Below, one piece after another: positions 22,666 through 35,154 of a DNA stretch of 64,000 bases. Origin of the DNA: Tetrastigma voinierianum. Its lineage: Eukaryota; Streptophyta; Magnoliopsida; Vitales; Vitaceae. The notes under the pieces are model-generated. The model was not told the origin of the DNA, ran no database searches, and was given only the letters and a program-made list of their open reading frames with translations. Location: contig JAEQBH010003953.1 in the NCBI GenBank assembly GCA_016808115.1, positions 62,001 to 126,000 on the forward strand, written 5' to 3'. Each line of letters begins with the position of its first letter. The stretch's first letter is position 1. The translations under genes and the position numbers were made by a program.

Positions 22666-25600
22666 TGTAACGCTTCAAAATAATTCTGTGAATTTTATAA
22701 TAAAAATTTATTATATATTCGTATAATTGGGGCTAACATGGATATTTTTCGGGAATCATGTTAGATGAATATTGAGTAATTCATTATTGAATCTGCAACA
22801 AAACCTAAGCTTAAAAAGTGGAAAAATATGGAAATTATAACGGGACCTAAGGGTCGACCAGAAGTTTATATGTTTAAGAAATTAGAGAAATAAATGAGTA
22901 AGGGGAAAATAATATGACTTTAAAATGAATAATAGGAGAAATGGCGGACCTAAATATAAAAAAGAAATAAAGAAAAAAATCAAGAAAAGGACATGTCGCA
23001 TGTAGGAAAGAGGGAGGAAGCCTTCCTTTTTTACCATCGATTGAGCTCGATCCATGCTAGTTTAAAACAGGAGAAAAGGATATTAGGAGAGAGGCTCTAC
23101 CTCTCTAGATTTTCCACGATCTGACCATAGGTTTCCTGAAGCAAGAGGAAGTCCTTCATCGTGGATAAGAGCCGCAAAGCAGAGACCTGACCGTAGCTTC
23201 GACAACCTCCATAGCCTCTCCTACTTGCCACCTCTCTACCCTAAGGGTTGTTGGGTGGTCATCTTGCCTTAGGGAATGTTTGGTTGTATTTTAAACCATG
23301 AGAAGCTGCCACATTGTGGTAGTGCGCATTAGCCGGACCTTAGAGCTGATTTTTGGGTAAGAAATAAAGAGAATATGGTAGTGAGTCCTTCTGGTAAGTT
23401 GTAGCCACATCAATGAACTTGATGTTAGGCTTTTGAATTTCTCAATTTGGACCTTTGTAATTGCTATGGGCCATTTTTATCGGAGGTCGTCTCACTAGAT
23501 CCGTCTGGCCGCCGCCTCGGGTCAACTACAAGAGACTCCAGAACGGGTTTTTGGGTCAAAAATAAAGGGAATTTGGAAGTAAGTCCTTCTAGGAAATTGT
23601 AACCACATCAATTAACTTGATGTTAGGATTTTGAATTTCTTAATTCGGACTCCTGTAGACCAAGTTATGGTCTTTTTAATCTGAACAATAAATGGGCAGA
23701 GGTCACCATAGAGGTCGCTCCGCAGGCTCACAGAGACTGATGCAGAGTCGCACTTTTCATGCAGCAGCGGTCAGCAGACCTCATGCAGCAGAGATCAGCA
23801 GACCTCATGCAATATAGGTCAGCAGACCTCGTCCCAGAGCCTCGCCTGTCCAAGCCAGTCACCCCCGTCGGGATTTGATCACGTATGACCCCTCCAACTT
23901 TGAAGGTCATAACTTCTTCGTCTCGAATCTGCTTTCGGTGTTTCTTGACTTACGGAAAAAGCCCATTGAGTCAAGAATACATTCATATGCTTGAAGAGGA
24001 TAGAATATGTCAGACCAAGGTGTTAGATCGAGCTCGTCCAGGTCGTGTGCTACTGCCCGGCTCGTGTCACCGTCTGCTGACTACGCATGACCTCCAACTT
24101 CTAAGGTCATATCTCCTTCGTCGAACTCCGATTGGTGTTCTCGACTCTAAGTGGAAAGACCATTGAGTCAAGAATGCATTAATATTCCTGAGGAGATACA
24201 GATATCGTGACCAGCAGTTAGATCGGCTCGTCCAAGTCATGACAGCTCGTCACAGTCACCGTCTGGCTGACACGCATGACCTCCAACCGGCGTCATATCT
24301 CCTTCGCCCGAACTCCGCCGTGTTCTTGGACTCTATGGAAATCCCATTGAGTCAGTTAAGAATACATTCATATGCCTGAGGAGGATAGGAAGATGTTTGA
24401 CCAAGGTGATAGATCAAGCTCGTCTGTGCCGTCGCCATCGGGCTCAAGATTTGACTACGTGATGACCTCCAACTCTAAGGTCATAACTCCTTCGGGTCCG
24501 AACTCCGATTCGTATTTCGACTCTATGGAAAGCCCATTGAGTCAAGAATCCATCTATATATATCTTGTTGAATTTGGAAATCATATTAATCTCTGAAAAT
24601 CAATCCTAACCAAAACTACTAGTACGCACGAATAATATTGTTCTTTAATGGTTTTGGAATAGGGACTGACGAGGAGGAAAAGCCAAACTGAGATTGAGAT
24701 TCCAAGGATTGAATCAAAAGTGTAAAGATTTTCAGGTTGTTCTACTTAATTATATTCCTCGCTTTCAAAATTTGAAATGTTTGTTCTACCGACTCCTATT
24801 CTCAAGCCTGCTTTTTGCATGTTTGTTCTAAAAGCATATTGAATTGATTTAATTGATTTGAGAAAAATTTGATCGTGAAATGTTTGCATATAAAAAAATT
24901 GCATGATTATTGAAAATAAACTGCTTATACAAGCGCATATATTTACTTATATTTTGCTATATAGCGAATTGAACGCCTTAATAGAATGTTAACCATTTAT
25001 TTCGTGATTAAGGATAATGGTATACCAATAGGGTCAAATAGCAAGCACATCGCGAACTATTGATGTGTCACTCCGATCAGCTCTGGGACCTGTAGACGGT
25101 GAGTGTTCACTATTTGATTGTTTATAACCGCCGCCAGCCTCGGGATCCGTGACTGCAGGTTATAAAACTATTTGATACCGGCCCGCAGCCTCGATCAGTA
25201 CGGTGACTCGATATCCTATATATCAAAGACATAGGTTAAATTGCTAAGAGCATAATCGAATTCGATTGGCATAATCGAATTGATGGGCATAATCGAATTG
25301 ATTGGCATAACTGCTCGATTTTCACAATTGAATCTGAATGTCGTAACATAATTGAATTTGTGAGCATATTTGAATTGGATTTATGATTGTGAAATATTGA
25401 TTATGAAAATGGGTATTTATGGATGATCAATAAAACTATAACTTATTGTATATATATAACAAAGTATATGTATTGTATTTATATTGATCATCCAAAAGAT
25501 TGAAAGTTCTGAATTATTAAATTTCGTATGAATTGATTTAAGCTTCGAACCGAGGAATGGGATTTGTATAGAACCACTAAGCATGAAAAATGCTTAGCGC

Positions 25601-25970
25601 ATTGTTTTACCAATGCGCAGTACCGAAAGTGGATAGATAGTGATCAAAGCGACCTGAAATCGGCAGAAATAGTCGAGTCATAGCAAAGGAAATTTCGAGT
25701 ATGTCTCGACATGTGCATTCATTTCATGTTTTCTTTCGATATTGGATATTATGTAAAACATTTGAACTCTGAACATCTATTTTTGTAAATCATTATGAAA
25801 AGGCTTGAATGCCTTCATTGTAAATGTATTTTGTTAAATATAAATGTTTATGGGCTTGCCCAAATTTTGAAATCGTTTCCGCAAATATATGATTTTGAGT
25901 GATTTTAGTGGCATCCCGACTCGGTTCGGATCAGCCCAAACGGGTCGGGTCGGGTAATGGGCGCCACACA
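22666..25970 (+). repeat. Right LTR of the plus-strand chromovirus
   Basis: Begins TGTAACGCTTCAAAATAATT and ends GGGCGCCACACA, matching the left LTR. It carries the same roughly 185-bp tandem series at 23900-24550 with slightly larger steps (199, 186, 189). Compared with the left copy, differences are concentrated in GC-rich stretches as short indels. The exact end could be two bases earlier. Confidence 0.85.
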
Positions 25971-27304
25971 AAGCCTCTAAATTTCAGAGCTTATTTACTG
26001 TCTAATATGGTCATAACACACACATAATCATTACTTGTTCATTTGAACACTAACAATTCACTCAAAATTTTCATCAACTAGTTTGTGTGTGTGAAAAACA
26101 AATTTTCGTTTCTATGATTCTTCAAGCCTATAACAGCCTATAAATCAAACCCTAATCTATCATTACACCCACAAACACATCCTCTACAAGAGAGAACAAT
26201 CACTTAGGTTTTGACACCATTTCTAGTGCAAAACCCCTAACAACATACAATAAAATTTCTAAAAGAATTTCAAGAACACTTGGAAATTCCAGCAAAGAAA
26301 AGGAAGAGTAAGCCAATTTCTTACTTGGTTCTTGACTTAGAAAGTTGAGAGGGACTTGGGATAGGGTTTAAAGAGAAGATTTGAGGCTTGGACGGGCTGG
26401 AAAGGGGCTGTCTTCATCCACTTTTCCTTGCTGCCATTTCTACCCTATAGTGTGCATGTTTGTTGTCTTCTTCTGGTGCTTCATTGTTTTAGCTGAGGGG
26501 ATGCACGAAATTGCCTTTGGTTTGCTGAAAATTTTTAGACAAGTGTTGCTTATATATTAGTTGCACTTCTCTAATTTGCATTCTTGCCCCACCTCTTTTA
26601 AATTTCACACAACTTCCTCTCTATTTCTCTTTTCTTTCACTCCGCCGCCTTTAGTTTATTCTCCGTAGCTGCCGTTTTCTTCTTTTATTTCTCACCCATT
26701 TTCATCTTTTCTTGTTGAAATCTTGCTAAATGTTCAATATATATGATTAGCCTTCATGAAATGGCACTTAAGTCTCATGTTTAACTTGTTTGACCATCAT
26801 TTTCTCTCCTCCTTTATTCTATACGGGAATCATTATTTATTTTTTTTTTGATTTTTATGGTAGCTTTGCACTCTTCACTTGTCCACTTGACTTATTTTGA
26901 TTGTCATCAATCTCTTATTTAAATCGCTTAATAGTCATTCCATTACTCACAAACAACCAATGTAAAAATTTTCTTAATCGTGCACTCAAACTTTTATTTT
27001 CTTTAACTTGTCTCTTATCTATGGATGAATTATTTTACTCTTCATTGATCTTTTCTTGCTAATTTAGTTGTTGTGAAACTCTAGAATGGCGTTCACGAAA
27101 TCGATGAATCGATTTAGCTTACCACTAACTTGATTCTATTGTAATGTTACTTAAAATTTTATAGTTGACTAATTTCGTCGTCAACCTTAAATTTATAATT
27201 CTTTAACGCCATGAAATTCAATTAATCTAATGTAGAGATTTATTTTACCTCTCTAATCCATCTTTTAACACTAAGAGGTTATAGATCGAAACTAGGGGTT
27301 TACA
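25971..27304 (-). mobile_element. LTR-like sequence, probably minus strand
   Basis: On the minus strand the block starts TGTAAACCCCTAG at 27304, a plausible LTR start, and it has no ORF or domain. Pyrimidine-rich stretches and repeated C+T blocks fit an LTR leader read from the minus strand. No matching primer site or target duplication was found at the left side. Confidence 0.35.
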
Positions 27305-28641
27305 AGACAAGTGCCATGTGGCACCAAACAAGTGGACACTTGGCAGATGGAAAGCCAAGTGTCACATTCTTATCATGCATGAATTACGTGGGGGGAAAAG
27401 TGGCATGAGAAACACATGGCATGGTGATTGCCATGTGTCAAGATGAATTAAGAAAGGTGTTCTACACTTAGACCAAAATGAGTTCGGTGAGGGAGAATGA
27501 GAAAAGGAACATAAAAGATAGAAAGAAGGGAAAGAAAAGAGGAAGAAAAGGGAAAGAAAAAATAAAGGAAAATGGGAGGAAGGGAGGTCCAGCTTCTACT
27601 GGTCTCTAGTGTTCGAACAGTGAGAGGTTCGACGAGTCAAGAAGTGAGCTAGTCTACGCTCCAAAAGGTAGGGGTTCTCTCATACTCTGGTAATTCTTCG
27701 TCTAAGGGTCATTCAATGGCCATGAGGTATAGCCCTAACAGTAGGGTTGGTTCAAGAATAGTTTTGATCAAACTGTTGATAATTTAAGGACTAGTTTCTG
27801 GGTCCTTTATGTTCCTAGAACTATAGTTCTAAAACAGGTTGTGTTTGCTGGAAAATATGGGATTTGAGTCTGATGATTTGATAGCGTGTCATTGTTGGAT
27901 ATGGACTGACATGTTGAATTGTATATGTTGTTTCTGGGTTTGAACATGAAGATCCAAGCCAGGTGTTGTAGCTTGATTGGTCCGATATGTGTCAGGAAAA
28001 TCATGTCGATATATGCTCACTTGATGTATTAACATGGGTTATATGATGGATATGAATTATATGCAGTAGATATAATTATCCATGATTTGTAAATGTTGCA
28101 TGTAACTCTCATTATGCATGTAACATGAGATAGCATGCAACATGAGATAAGTTTTTTGGGCAGTATTTCTATTATCATACGCACGGACATCGCGCAAACG
28201 AACACAGTGCATGACATGAATTTAAAGATCATACTGGTGTTTAATTATGGGCCATGTCTAAGGGATAATCGCCTTAGAGTCGCACTCATGACTATGTGTC
28301 GGGTAGGGTAAATAAGAAGGGATAGACACCCCCTCAGGTTGAAGGCCTACATCCTTGGTTAAACATATGAATCCAAAGAATGAAAAGCCCGCGAGTGTCG
28401 GTAAAGCGACACGCCGCGATGACCCCTAAAGTTGGTTACCCAGCAAAGACACATGGCTGGATGTGCTTATTTTATCTGAGGTTGTGTCCAATGTGTTGAA
28501 TTATAAACAAAATATTTAGCTGCAGAATGACAAGCTACATACAGCTAAGAGATGTACGTGTGAAGGAGTCAGTGAGGGCTCAGGATATTGACATGACATG
28601 TAGACATTTATGTAGAAATGTATATGTTTTTACTCAATGTG
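27305..28641 (+). mobile_element. LTR-like sequence interrupted by a solo LTR (left part)
   Basis: Features of a Tekay-type LTR on the plus strand: a purine-rich leader at 27480-27580, then CCAAAAGGTAGGGGTTCTCT and CGTCTAAGGGTCATTCAATG, which parallel the leader of the complete element at 15070-15140. No coding potential. It continues after the solo LTR at 30333. Confidence 0.5.
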
Positions 28642-28646
28642 TTTAT

Positions 28647-30327
28647 TGTAGGGTTTCGTGGGTAGCAACACTTGCCATTAGCGGCGGAAAAACAAAAAAA
28701 AAAATCCCAATAAAACCCATCCAAGGACCCCTTGTAGCATCAAATCCGGTTCTACAACAAAGAGAAGGGTGTAGGATTACCTGCGGCCTGCTCCAAAACC
28801 GAGCCGGTGGTCCGGGTGCCAGACCGAAACGAACCAAGTCACAGGTTCGCCTAATCCGCATCCGTGATCGGCGAAGAAGCCACAACCTTCAAGGCAACAG
28901 CCTTTAGGGTCCCAAAGGCTAGCTAAGTCTCGACCAAGAGGGAGCCAAAACCCGCCAGGTCTCTCAACCTATAACACCTTCTCGGGAGGCGAGAGAACAC
29001 TTCCAAAATGACTTTTCTCACGGACTCTCTCGCTTCAAAAAAGAGTCAACTATATCTAAGGTTTCCATAACATTCCTTTTATAGGAAACCCCATATTGTG
29101 AAATGACCAAAACGCCCCTCACTCTAAGTAATGATAGGTAACACGCATCCCCATGCATTATGGCGAGTTCCCACACGGCCCTAAGCCGAGGTACAAGCCT
29201 AAGCCTATTATCTCTTTAAGTGAGGACTTTCAAACCCGGGATTCCACTAATCCCGTGACATTTCATTCATGAGAATTAACTCCCCCGTATTTGGATCACA
29301 TCCAAATTCATTTCATATTGGCCCCACACTCTTCTAAGTGTGTGACCCATTAAAGTTCCTAAGATGTCGGGCACTGGATTCAACCATTGAATTAAATAAG
29401 TCAAGACGTATCTGCCAACACATCACGAATTTCACTGACGGAGTCACTGTCCGACCGCATACCCTTCCCATGCATTAAATATCGTAATTGGCCCTTTCAC
29501 CAAATTATACCCTACTGTCTCGTGAGCATGGACAATATGTAGCTCCCACTAGACCGTTATGCCACACCTAGCCCGCGATATTCGGGTCTTGTCCTCAGAT
29601 TCATCACTCAACCTGTTATACACTTTGGAAGACACTTAAGGCATTTTCACTCGACCGTAGATTCCCCGACAATGATTCCTACAAGAGGCCTTAGTATACT
29701 CCTTCATCGGGAGTGGCGAATCCTTTGTCGGCTACTCAATCACCTTTCAACACCGAACTATACCCAATCCCTCAGTCTAAATGAGATGACCTCTCGAGAG
29801 GTAACATGGCTTGAGGTTAAAGTACAGGATCAACATCCAAGATCTCCTTGAGCACCTCAGGTCTAAGGATATTTGCACCATTACTATGATGATACAATCA
29901 TCTACATTTAAATAGATATCCATATGATTGTCTCATTATAGGTCTCTGATGTACTCAGCTACTCTTAGCAAGCATCCACACGCCAACTCTAATCAACTCA
30001 TGATCACAGTTTATAAGATCTACTGCTTGATCCAATAAAAAATGACATGTGCTAGTCTGTCCGGATCAACAATGTTCAGTCTTATTGATCTTATGACTAG
30101 GGATTATTTAAACACTAACATAATTGCACATGATAGGAATCTTATTATCATGATCCCATCATGATTTCCTTCATTATGTATCATGGACTTCATTAATTCG
30201 ATTGAAGATCTATATCAATTCAACGTATGAATACCAAATTAACAAAGAAGCCTGACATATTAAATAATATGTTGTGCGTACAATAAGTGCTGCTAATGAC
30301 GATTGCCTTTAGAGCACTTCTCTAACA
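28647..30327 (-). mobile_element. Solo LTR, 1681 bp, with 5-bp target duplication
   Basis: Bounded by TGTAGGG...CTCTAACA on the plus strand and flanked on both sides by TTTAT (28642-28646 and 30328-30332), a perfect 5-bp target duplication. No internal domain or second LTR is present, so it is the product of LTR-LTR recombination. A TATA-like CCTATAAAAGG on the minus strand (about 29073-29085), followed by a leader-like region toward 28650, suggests minus orientation, starting TGTTAGAGAAGTGC. The family (copia-like by style) is not proven. Confidence 0.85.
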
Positions 30328-30332
30328 TTTAT

Positions 30333-31250
30333 GAATGTTGAATCATGGCATTGCATGTGCACTTAAGTGAGGAGTAGTCCTTATAGGAGAATTCCTTTAC
30401 TGGACATTGTTCACCCCATCGTGGGAAAATATTTCACGTACTAAGGTACACTAAGAGATGGAACTCATCTGAGATCTTAGTGGTGAAGAAGGTCGGATTA
30501 TGGCTTTATTATGTACAACATAAAATTTTGGACAGTTTATTCATTTTCTATTTATGTAAGGGAAAAGAGTAGTAAGGAAACTCATTTTTATTTGTTCAAC
30601 ATAGTTTGGCAAGTTTTTCCCAGATTTTATGTTGTCTTTATTATACAGAGGCTACTATATTGAATTTTTTGCGTTTTGGAAAAAAATGGAGGTGTAGGAA
30701 ACGCCAGAAAGACTACTGCATGGTTGAGCAGGTTTTAGGTCACGACAAGGGTTCCTGGTCGCGACAGAGCTTTTCTGGAGTTGTGTCGCTACAGGGTATT
30801 TTATGTCGCGACAGAGGTTGGTCACAACTGAGGTTTTTTTTTATGTCACGACAGTGTGCAATTGTGTCGTGACAGAGTTTCTAGAACTATGTCGCGACAT
30901 AATATTTTTATGTCATGATAGAGTTCGGCCACAGCCGAGGGGTCCTACCGCGACAAGGTCACGATCGAGAGTTTTCTTGGAGCGACAGGGTATCTGAGTG
31001 TTGCGACAAGGTCTAGTCACAGTCGGAAGGGTTTTCTGTCGCAATAGAGAGCTTCTATGTCGCGACAGAGCTGGAGAAAGCCTTCATGTCACAACAAAAT
31101 TATGATATTGTGTCACAGCAATGTCGCGACATAAGCCTTTATGTCGCAACATCGGGTCCGTCTCGAGGGTTTTGCCGGATGGTAAATGTTGTCGCGACTC
31201 AAGACTATCACGACAGTAGAAAGCTTGTAGATTTTAATTAAGGATCAAAA
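30333..31250 (+). mobile_element. LTR-like sequence, right part, with palindrome cluster
   Basis: Continuation of the block interrupted by the solo LTR. 30500-30720 is AT-rich. 30740-31210 is a dense series of TGTCGCGACAGAG-like motifs. No domain is visible. The end is not defined. Confidence 0.45.
30740..31210. repeat. Cluster of TGTCGCGACA-like palindromes
   Basis: About 18 copies or one-base variants of the 10-bp palindrome TGTCGCGACA in 470 bp, often followed by GAG and spaced 15-45 bp (exact cores at about 30758, 30805, 30892, 31060, 31122, 31189). Many variants are C-to-T or G-to-A changes (GTCACGACA, GTCGTGACA), as expected from deamination of methylated CpG. Spacer sequence is unique. 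Confidence 0.8.
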
Positions 31251-32293
31251 TATCGATAAACACCATATATCTAAGAATTGGATTTTTCTGTTATCTAAAT
31301 ATTCCAGAAATATCTGGAATATTTTTACAAAATATCATCGATTTCGATTAAAATTTTTCATATTTTAATTATGAATGATAATGAATTCATATCTTAATCC
31401 AAGGTAAGATTAAAATCAAATGGATTAATAATTATTAAAATTAAATATGTATATTTAATATATTATTAAGATATTATTATATTAAAAATATATATTATTT
31501 ATTTGTTTTTGTTATTATTATAAATATTATGTAGATAATAGGAAATTCAAATATTATATATTATAATTTTAATATTTTAAATTATATTATTTTATTTTTC
31601 CTTTTCAAATTAATATTGATTTAAAAAATAATATAAGCTATAATGTAAAAAAATATATATATATTATAAAGGGATTATAAACGAATAAATAATAGAGAAT
31701 ATAAAAGAAGTTTGCCTTATATAACAAATGTGATCAGTAGGCGGTAGTTTGGAGGGTGTGTATTGGCCCAGGGAGTGTCTTGTTAATAAGGACAACTTAT
31801 GGAATACTCGTGGATGTCGGGTAACTGCCGATCCATGGCAACCTATGATATTTTGCAAAGAACCACACCTTGGGTCATGCTCTGATTAATACTCACTAAA
31901 ATATCCCATTGACTATATTACATGGTTGAAGTTAATAAGTCACTTAATTCAAACACCTCTTAAATTAAAGTCTAATACATATTTGCCACAAAATGAATAC
32001 GAAAACATCAAAGCCTGGCGGCTTTCTTCTAAAATCGGCCTCTAGTAGGCGTCGTCCTCATATACGCCCTGTACCTAAAATAATGATCCGCCGACGGGGT
32101 GAAGCGAAGGCTGGTAGTAATAATTTACTCGCGGTTATACACGCAAGTGCGTATCGCGAATGACGATCGCGTCCGGCGATTCGTGAGCTCTTTCGAATGT
32201 CGACCAAATCCCGTGTTGATCATCGCGAAACTCCTCGCGTATAGGGATGGCGATGGTGGAGTCTTTAGAATACATGCATGCATGCAATCACCC
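31251..32293. other. Unassigned AT-rich then GC-richer intergenic sequence
   Basis: 31250-31680 is extremely AT-rich with simple TA/ATT runs and no repeat unit. 31690-32290 has no ORF with a known domain; 32020-32250 has CpG-rich patches like those seen inside LTRs. I see no gene. Confidence 0.4.
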
Positions 32294-33261
32294 CAATGGG
32301 GCGGGTTTGGGGCATGATTAACAGAATTATATGATGGGTTTTGGTTTAATATTCAAACAGTATCGGAGTTAAGAAGTCGGAGTTAAAGAATTCTGTATTA
32401 CCATATGTAGAATGAAAAATCTTATTTACCCTTTATATATAAATATAATCTTTTTCTTCTTTTAGGTTTCTCTTCGTTTAGGGTTATCGTTTCCTCTGAT
32501 ACCGTCCATCCATTAATGCGTTGCAACTCTTTGAAACAACACCTTCCCATTGAAGAAGTTCTAAGCTATAGAACTTGAGTTTTAATAGATCATGGCAGAA
32601 GAACAACACCTTAGACCAGGCTCTTGTCCATCTTAGCATGTCGTAGACATGCTCCATAGGCTCACAAACTTACTTAAATAAATCCATGTTGACTTCTCAA
32701 AATCAAACATAGGTAATGGATGACTAAAAATCAATACCCTCATACAGAGAATCAATTTGATGTTAGTGAAATCTTTTTTTCATTCTTCTTCTACGACAAT
32801 CCATTTCTTTCTTCTCTTGTGATTTTTATTTTCTACTTTTTGATGAATTAAATTATTTAAAAATGTATATGCATGATCTTTTTATTTGTATTTGGTATGG
32901 ATTATTCAGTTATATGTTGAATTTGGTTATTGATTTGGTGTGAGTTGTATTTCTGAAAGATTTATTTTGACATTTAAGATTGATGTCGATTACCTGCATG
33001 AGATTTTAACTTTTTATGGTTTTGCATCTTTTGAAGTCAAAAATCATGTTTTAGTTCTTTGAGAAAATAGAGAATGAAGAGGGGAAAGAGGAAAGGGAAA
33101 TCAATGATCTGGGTTGGGACGTGGCGGGGACGGGATTTTGATTATGGTTTCGCGGGATATGAGTACATGTATGAGCTGAGTATGGGACGGGTATGGGGAA
33201 TAGTGATATGTTGCGGGGTGGGAATGGGATAGGAGTGCCCCTTCCTAAACCCGCCCCATTG
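32294..33261. mobile_element. Non-autonomous DNA transposon candidate with terminal inverted repeats
   Basis: The left end CAATGGGGCGGGTTTGGGG (32294) is inverted at the right end, where the minus strand reads CAATGGGGCGGGTTTAGG from 33261. Length is 968 bp. The interior has no transposase; 32455-32500 (TTAGGTTTCTCTTCGTTTAG) looks like a plant 5' leader and could be a captured gene piece. No target duplication was found, so superfamily is unassigned. Confidence 0.5.
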
Positions 33262-34682
33262 CCAACCACAACATATATATAATGAATGGTAAATATCATT
33301 TTATTTCTTTCATGGTGCACTCACCTCACTACTTAGGTTCCGTCATGTGAAATCGTTATAAATTCTCGACACATGTAATATATCATTTACATATATTAAC
33401 AAAATTTAAATACATGCCACATGTTATTTAATTCACATAAATAACATGAAATTAGCTCGCTGAGCTAATTGCAATTCATTCGATAGGCTTACACACAATT
33501 ATATATTTTTATAATTCCACATCATGTTAACACATTTAATTACATGTATTAACATATTAATTCTCACACAATTCCAAGTCATTCTTACTAATACATTTGC
33601 ATGTATTAACACAATTAATTCTCATAATTCATATTATTCGATTCTCAATCAATAACACCAAAATTAGCTCACATGGGCCTGAGTGCAAACACAAACGGTC
33701 ATTTGAATCACTCAACATCGCAAAAATTTGCAAAAATAACGTCACTATTCCGTGAACGGTGAAACCCTCGAGTTGGCAACATTTCATGGCCTAACAATGA
33801 GGGGATTTTCTCACCTTGGTTCAAATGTTTTGGAAGCTGAAAACACGGCCCAATCGACTTGGACATCTGACCATTTATGGCTCTTGGCGAATAATAGCAG
33901 TAGAGAAAGATCTACGCCTCTTGGGTTGTCTTCAACTCCATCAAATGGTCCACCGCGTAGCCCTCGCCCGTAGATCAACTTTGTAGTGGCACAAAGTAGA
34001 AACCGCGGTCACGAAACGATGAATACAGGGAGGCTCACGCCATATACGAACTCAGTTCCAGCCTCATTGTCAGTTTTGTATATAGATGGAGGAGAGAAAG
34101 GTATTAGTTTTGTTTTCGTTTAACGTTTAAAATTCGATGTGTACTAAGTCTTGGATTTGTGGCAGCGTGATTTAATTAATTTATCTCGTAAATACCGCTG
34201 TCAGTGCAATGTGTCGTGTGAGTCACGTGTAGTAGGTGACTTTTAATCGCATCCAATGTCTCTCGAACGCCAGTTTGTTCCAGATCACGTCGTGAGAAAA
34301 GCGTGAAATTAAACTGATCTTGAGAACCGAAAAAATTCGACGTGGTAATTTAGATTTATGAGAGCGATTCCATGATGACGTCTGTTTAGTCATCGAGATG
34401 CAGAAAAATTGGATTTTAGTGATGCCCAGTTTACCATTTTTGAAAATTGTTTTAAAAGGGGTTTCACAGTGCCACTTTGACGTTTGGGTGGGTTAGATCC
34501 GCCAGAGCTTTTTTTTTTGATTTTTGAGCGGTAAAAGCGAGGAAATATGAAATTTCATGGAAATATTTGATCAAAATTTCATAAATTTTGTTCCCTGATC
34601 GCGATAGAGTTTTCTATGTCGCAATAGACTTTAGGCAATGGTAAAAAGAAAAAAAAAGACCTTCAGAATTTGGGGTGTCACA
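33262..34682 (-). mobile_element. LTR fragment, minus strand
   Basis: On the minus strand it begins TGTGACACCCC at 34682, a common plant LTR start. It has two further TCGCGA-like motifs near 34600-34630. The interior has AT-rich stretches repeating ACATGTATTAACA near 33370-33620. No coding potential. The left end is undefined. Confidence 0.45.
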
Positions 34683-34872
34683 CTTATAATTAACCCATAT
34701 AAGTTCAATGATACAACTTAATTAAAACTCTAGGTTGAAGCATATGATGAAATTCATTAAACCATACAAACATGTTTTTATTAAATAGTTATAATCTCCT
34801 TACCATCCCATATATTTCGTAAAAGACAAGACTCTGAATCTAAATTAAATTCCTCTAAATATAAACTTTCTT

Positions 34873-35145
34873 GATTTTTGTCCCAAAATAAAATATTTAA
34901 AAAAAAACCAATCCAATGCATTTTTGAAAAAAAATGTCCAAACTAGTGTGTCTTCATCAAAATCATAGTTGATGACTATAATTTTAAATTTTTTTAAGTT
35001 AAAACCGTTTATTGACTACGGTTTTAAATTTGAAGAAATTAAAATCGTAGTCACCAACTACGATTTTAAGCACTACTTTGAATATTATTTTTAAAAACAT
35101 ATTAAATTAATATTTTTTTAAATGTATTATTTTTTGACAAAACTC
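34873..35145. mobile_element. Mutator-like MITE 1 with 9-bp target duplication
   Basis: 273-bp element with long inverted ends (GATTTTTGTCCCAAAATAAA left; minus strand GAGTTTTGTCAAAAAATAAT right), flanked by AACTTTCTT at 34864-34872 and 35146-35154, a perfect 9-bp duplication, which is the Mutator size. The interior contains short palindromes built on AAAATCGTAGT...ACTACGATTTTAA. No ORF. Confidence 0.9.
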
Positions 35146-35154
35146 AACTTTCTT

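Larger units (their letters stand above)
14535..25970 (+). mobile_element. Full-length but degenerate Ty3/gypsy chromovirus (Tekay/Del type)
   Basis: Two direct LTRs (14535-17961 and 22666-25970, about 3.4 and 3.3 kb) flank an internal region of 4.7 kb with a tRNA-Met primer site, gag, protease, RT, RNase H, integrase, chromodomain remnant and purine tract in the standard order. The internal region is shorter than the usual gag-pol length because of many small deletions, and no long frame remains. Flanking target duplications could not be matched. It is a fossil, though its LTRs still align over their whole length. Confidence 0.9.

Noticed and set aside
25955..25968. TGGCGCC-type primer-binding site on the minus strand
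   Set aside because: The TGGCGCCC match lies within the end of the right LTR, which aligns with the left LTR end, so it is better explained as LTR sequence.
14535..25970. Target-site duplication for the full chromovirus
   Set aside because: Flanks TGTAA (left) and AAGCC (right) do not match; neither does shifting the right edge by two bases.
28527..28907. 126-codon plus-strand ORF
   Set aside because: It crosses the target duplication and the solo LTR edge at 28647, so it joins two unrelated sequences.
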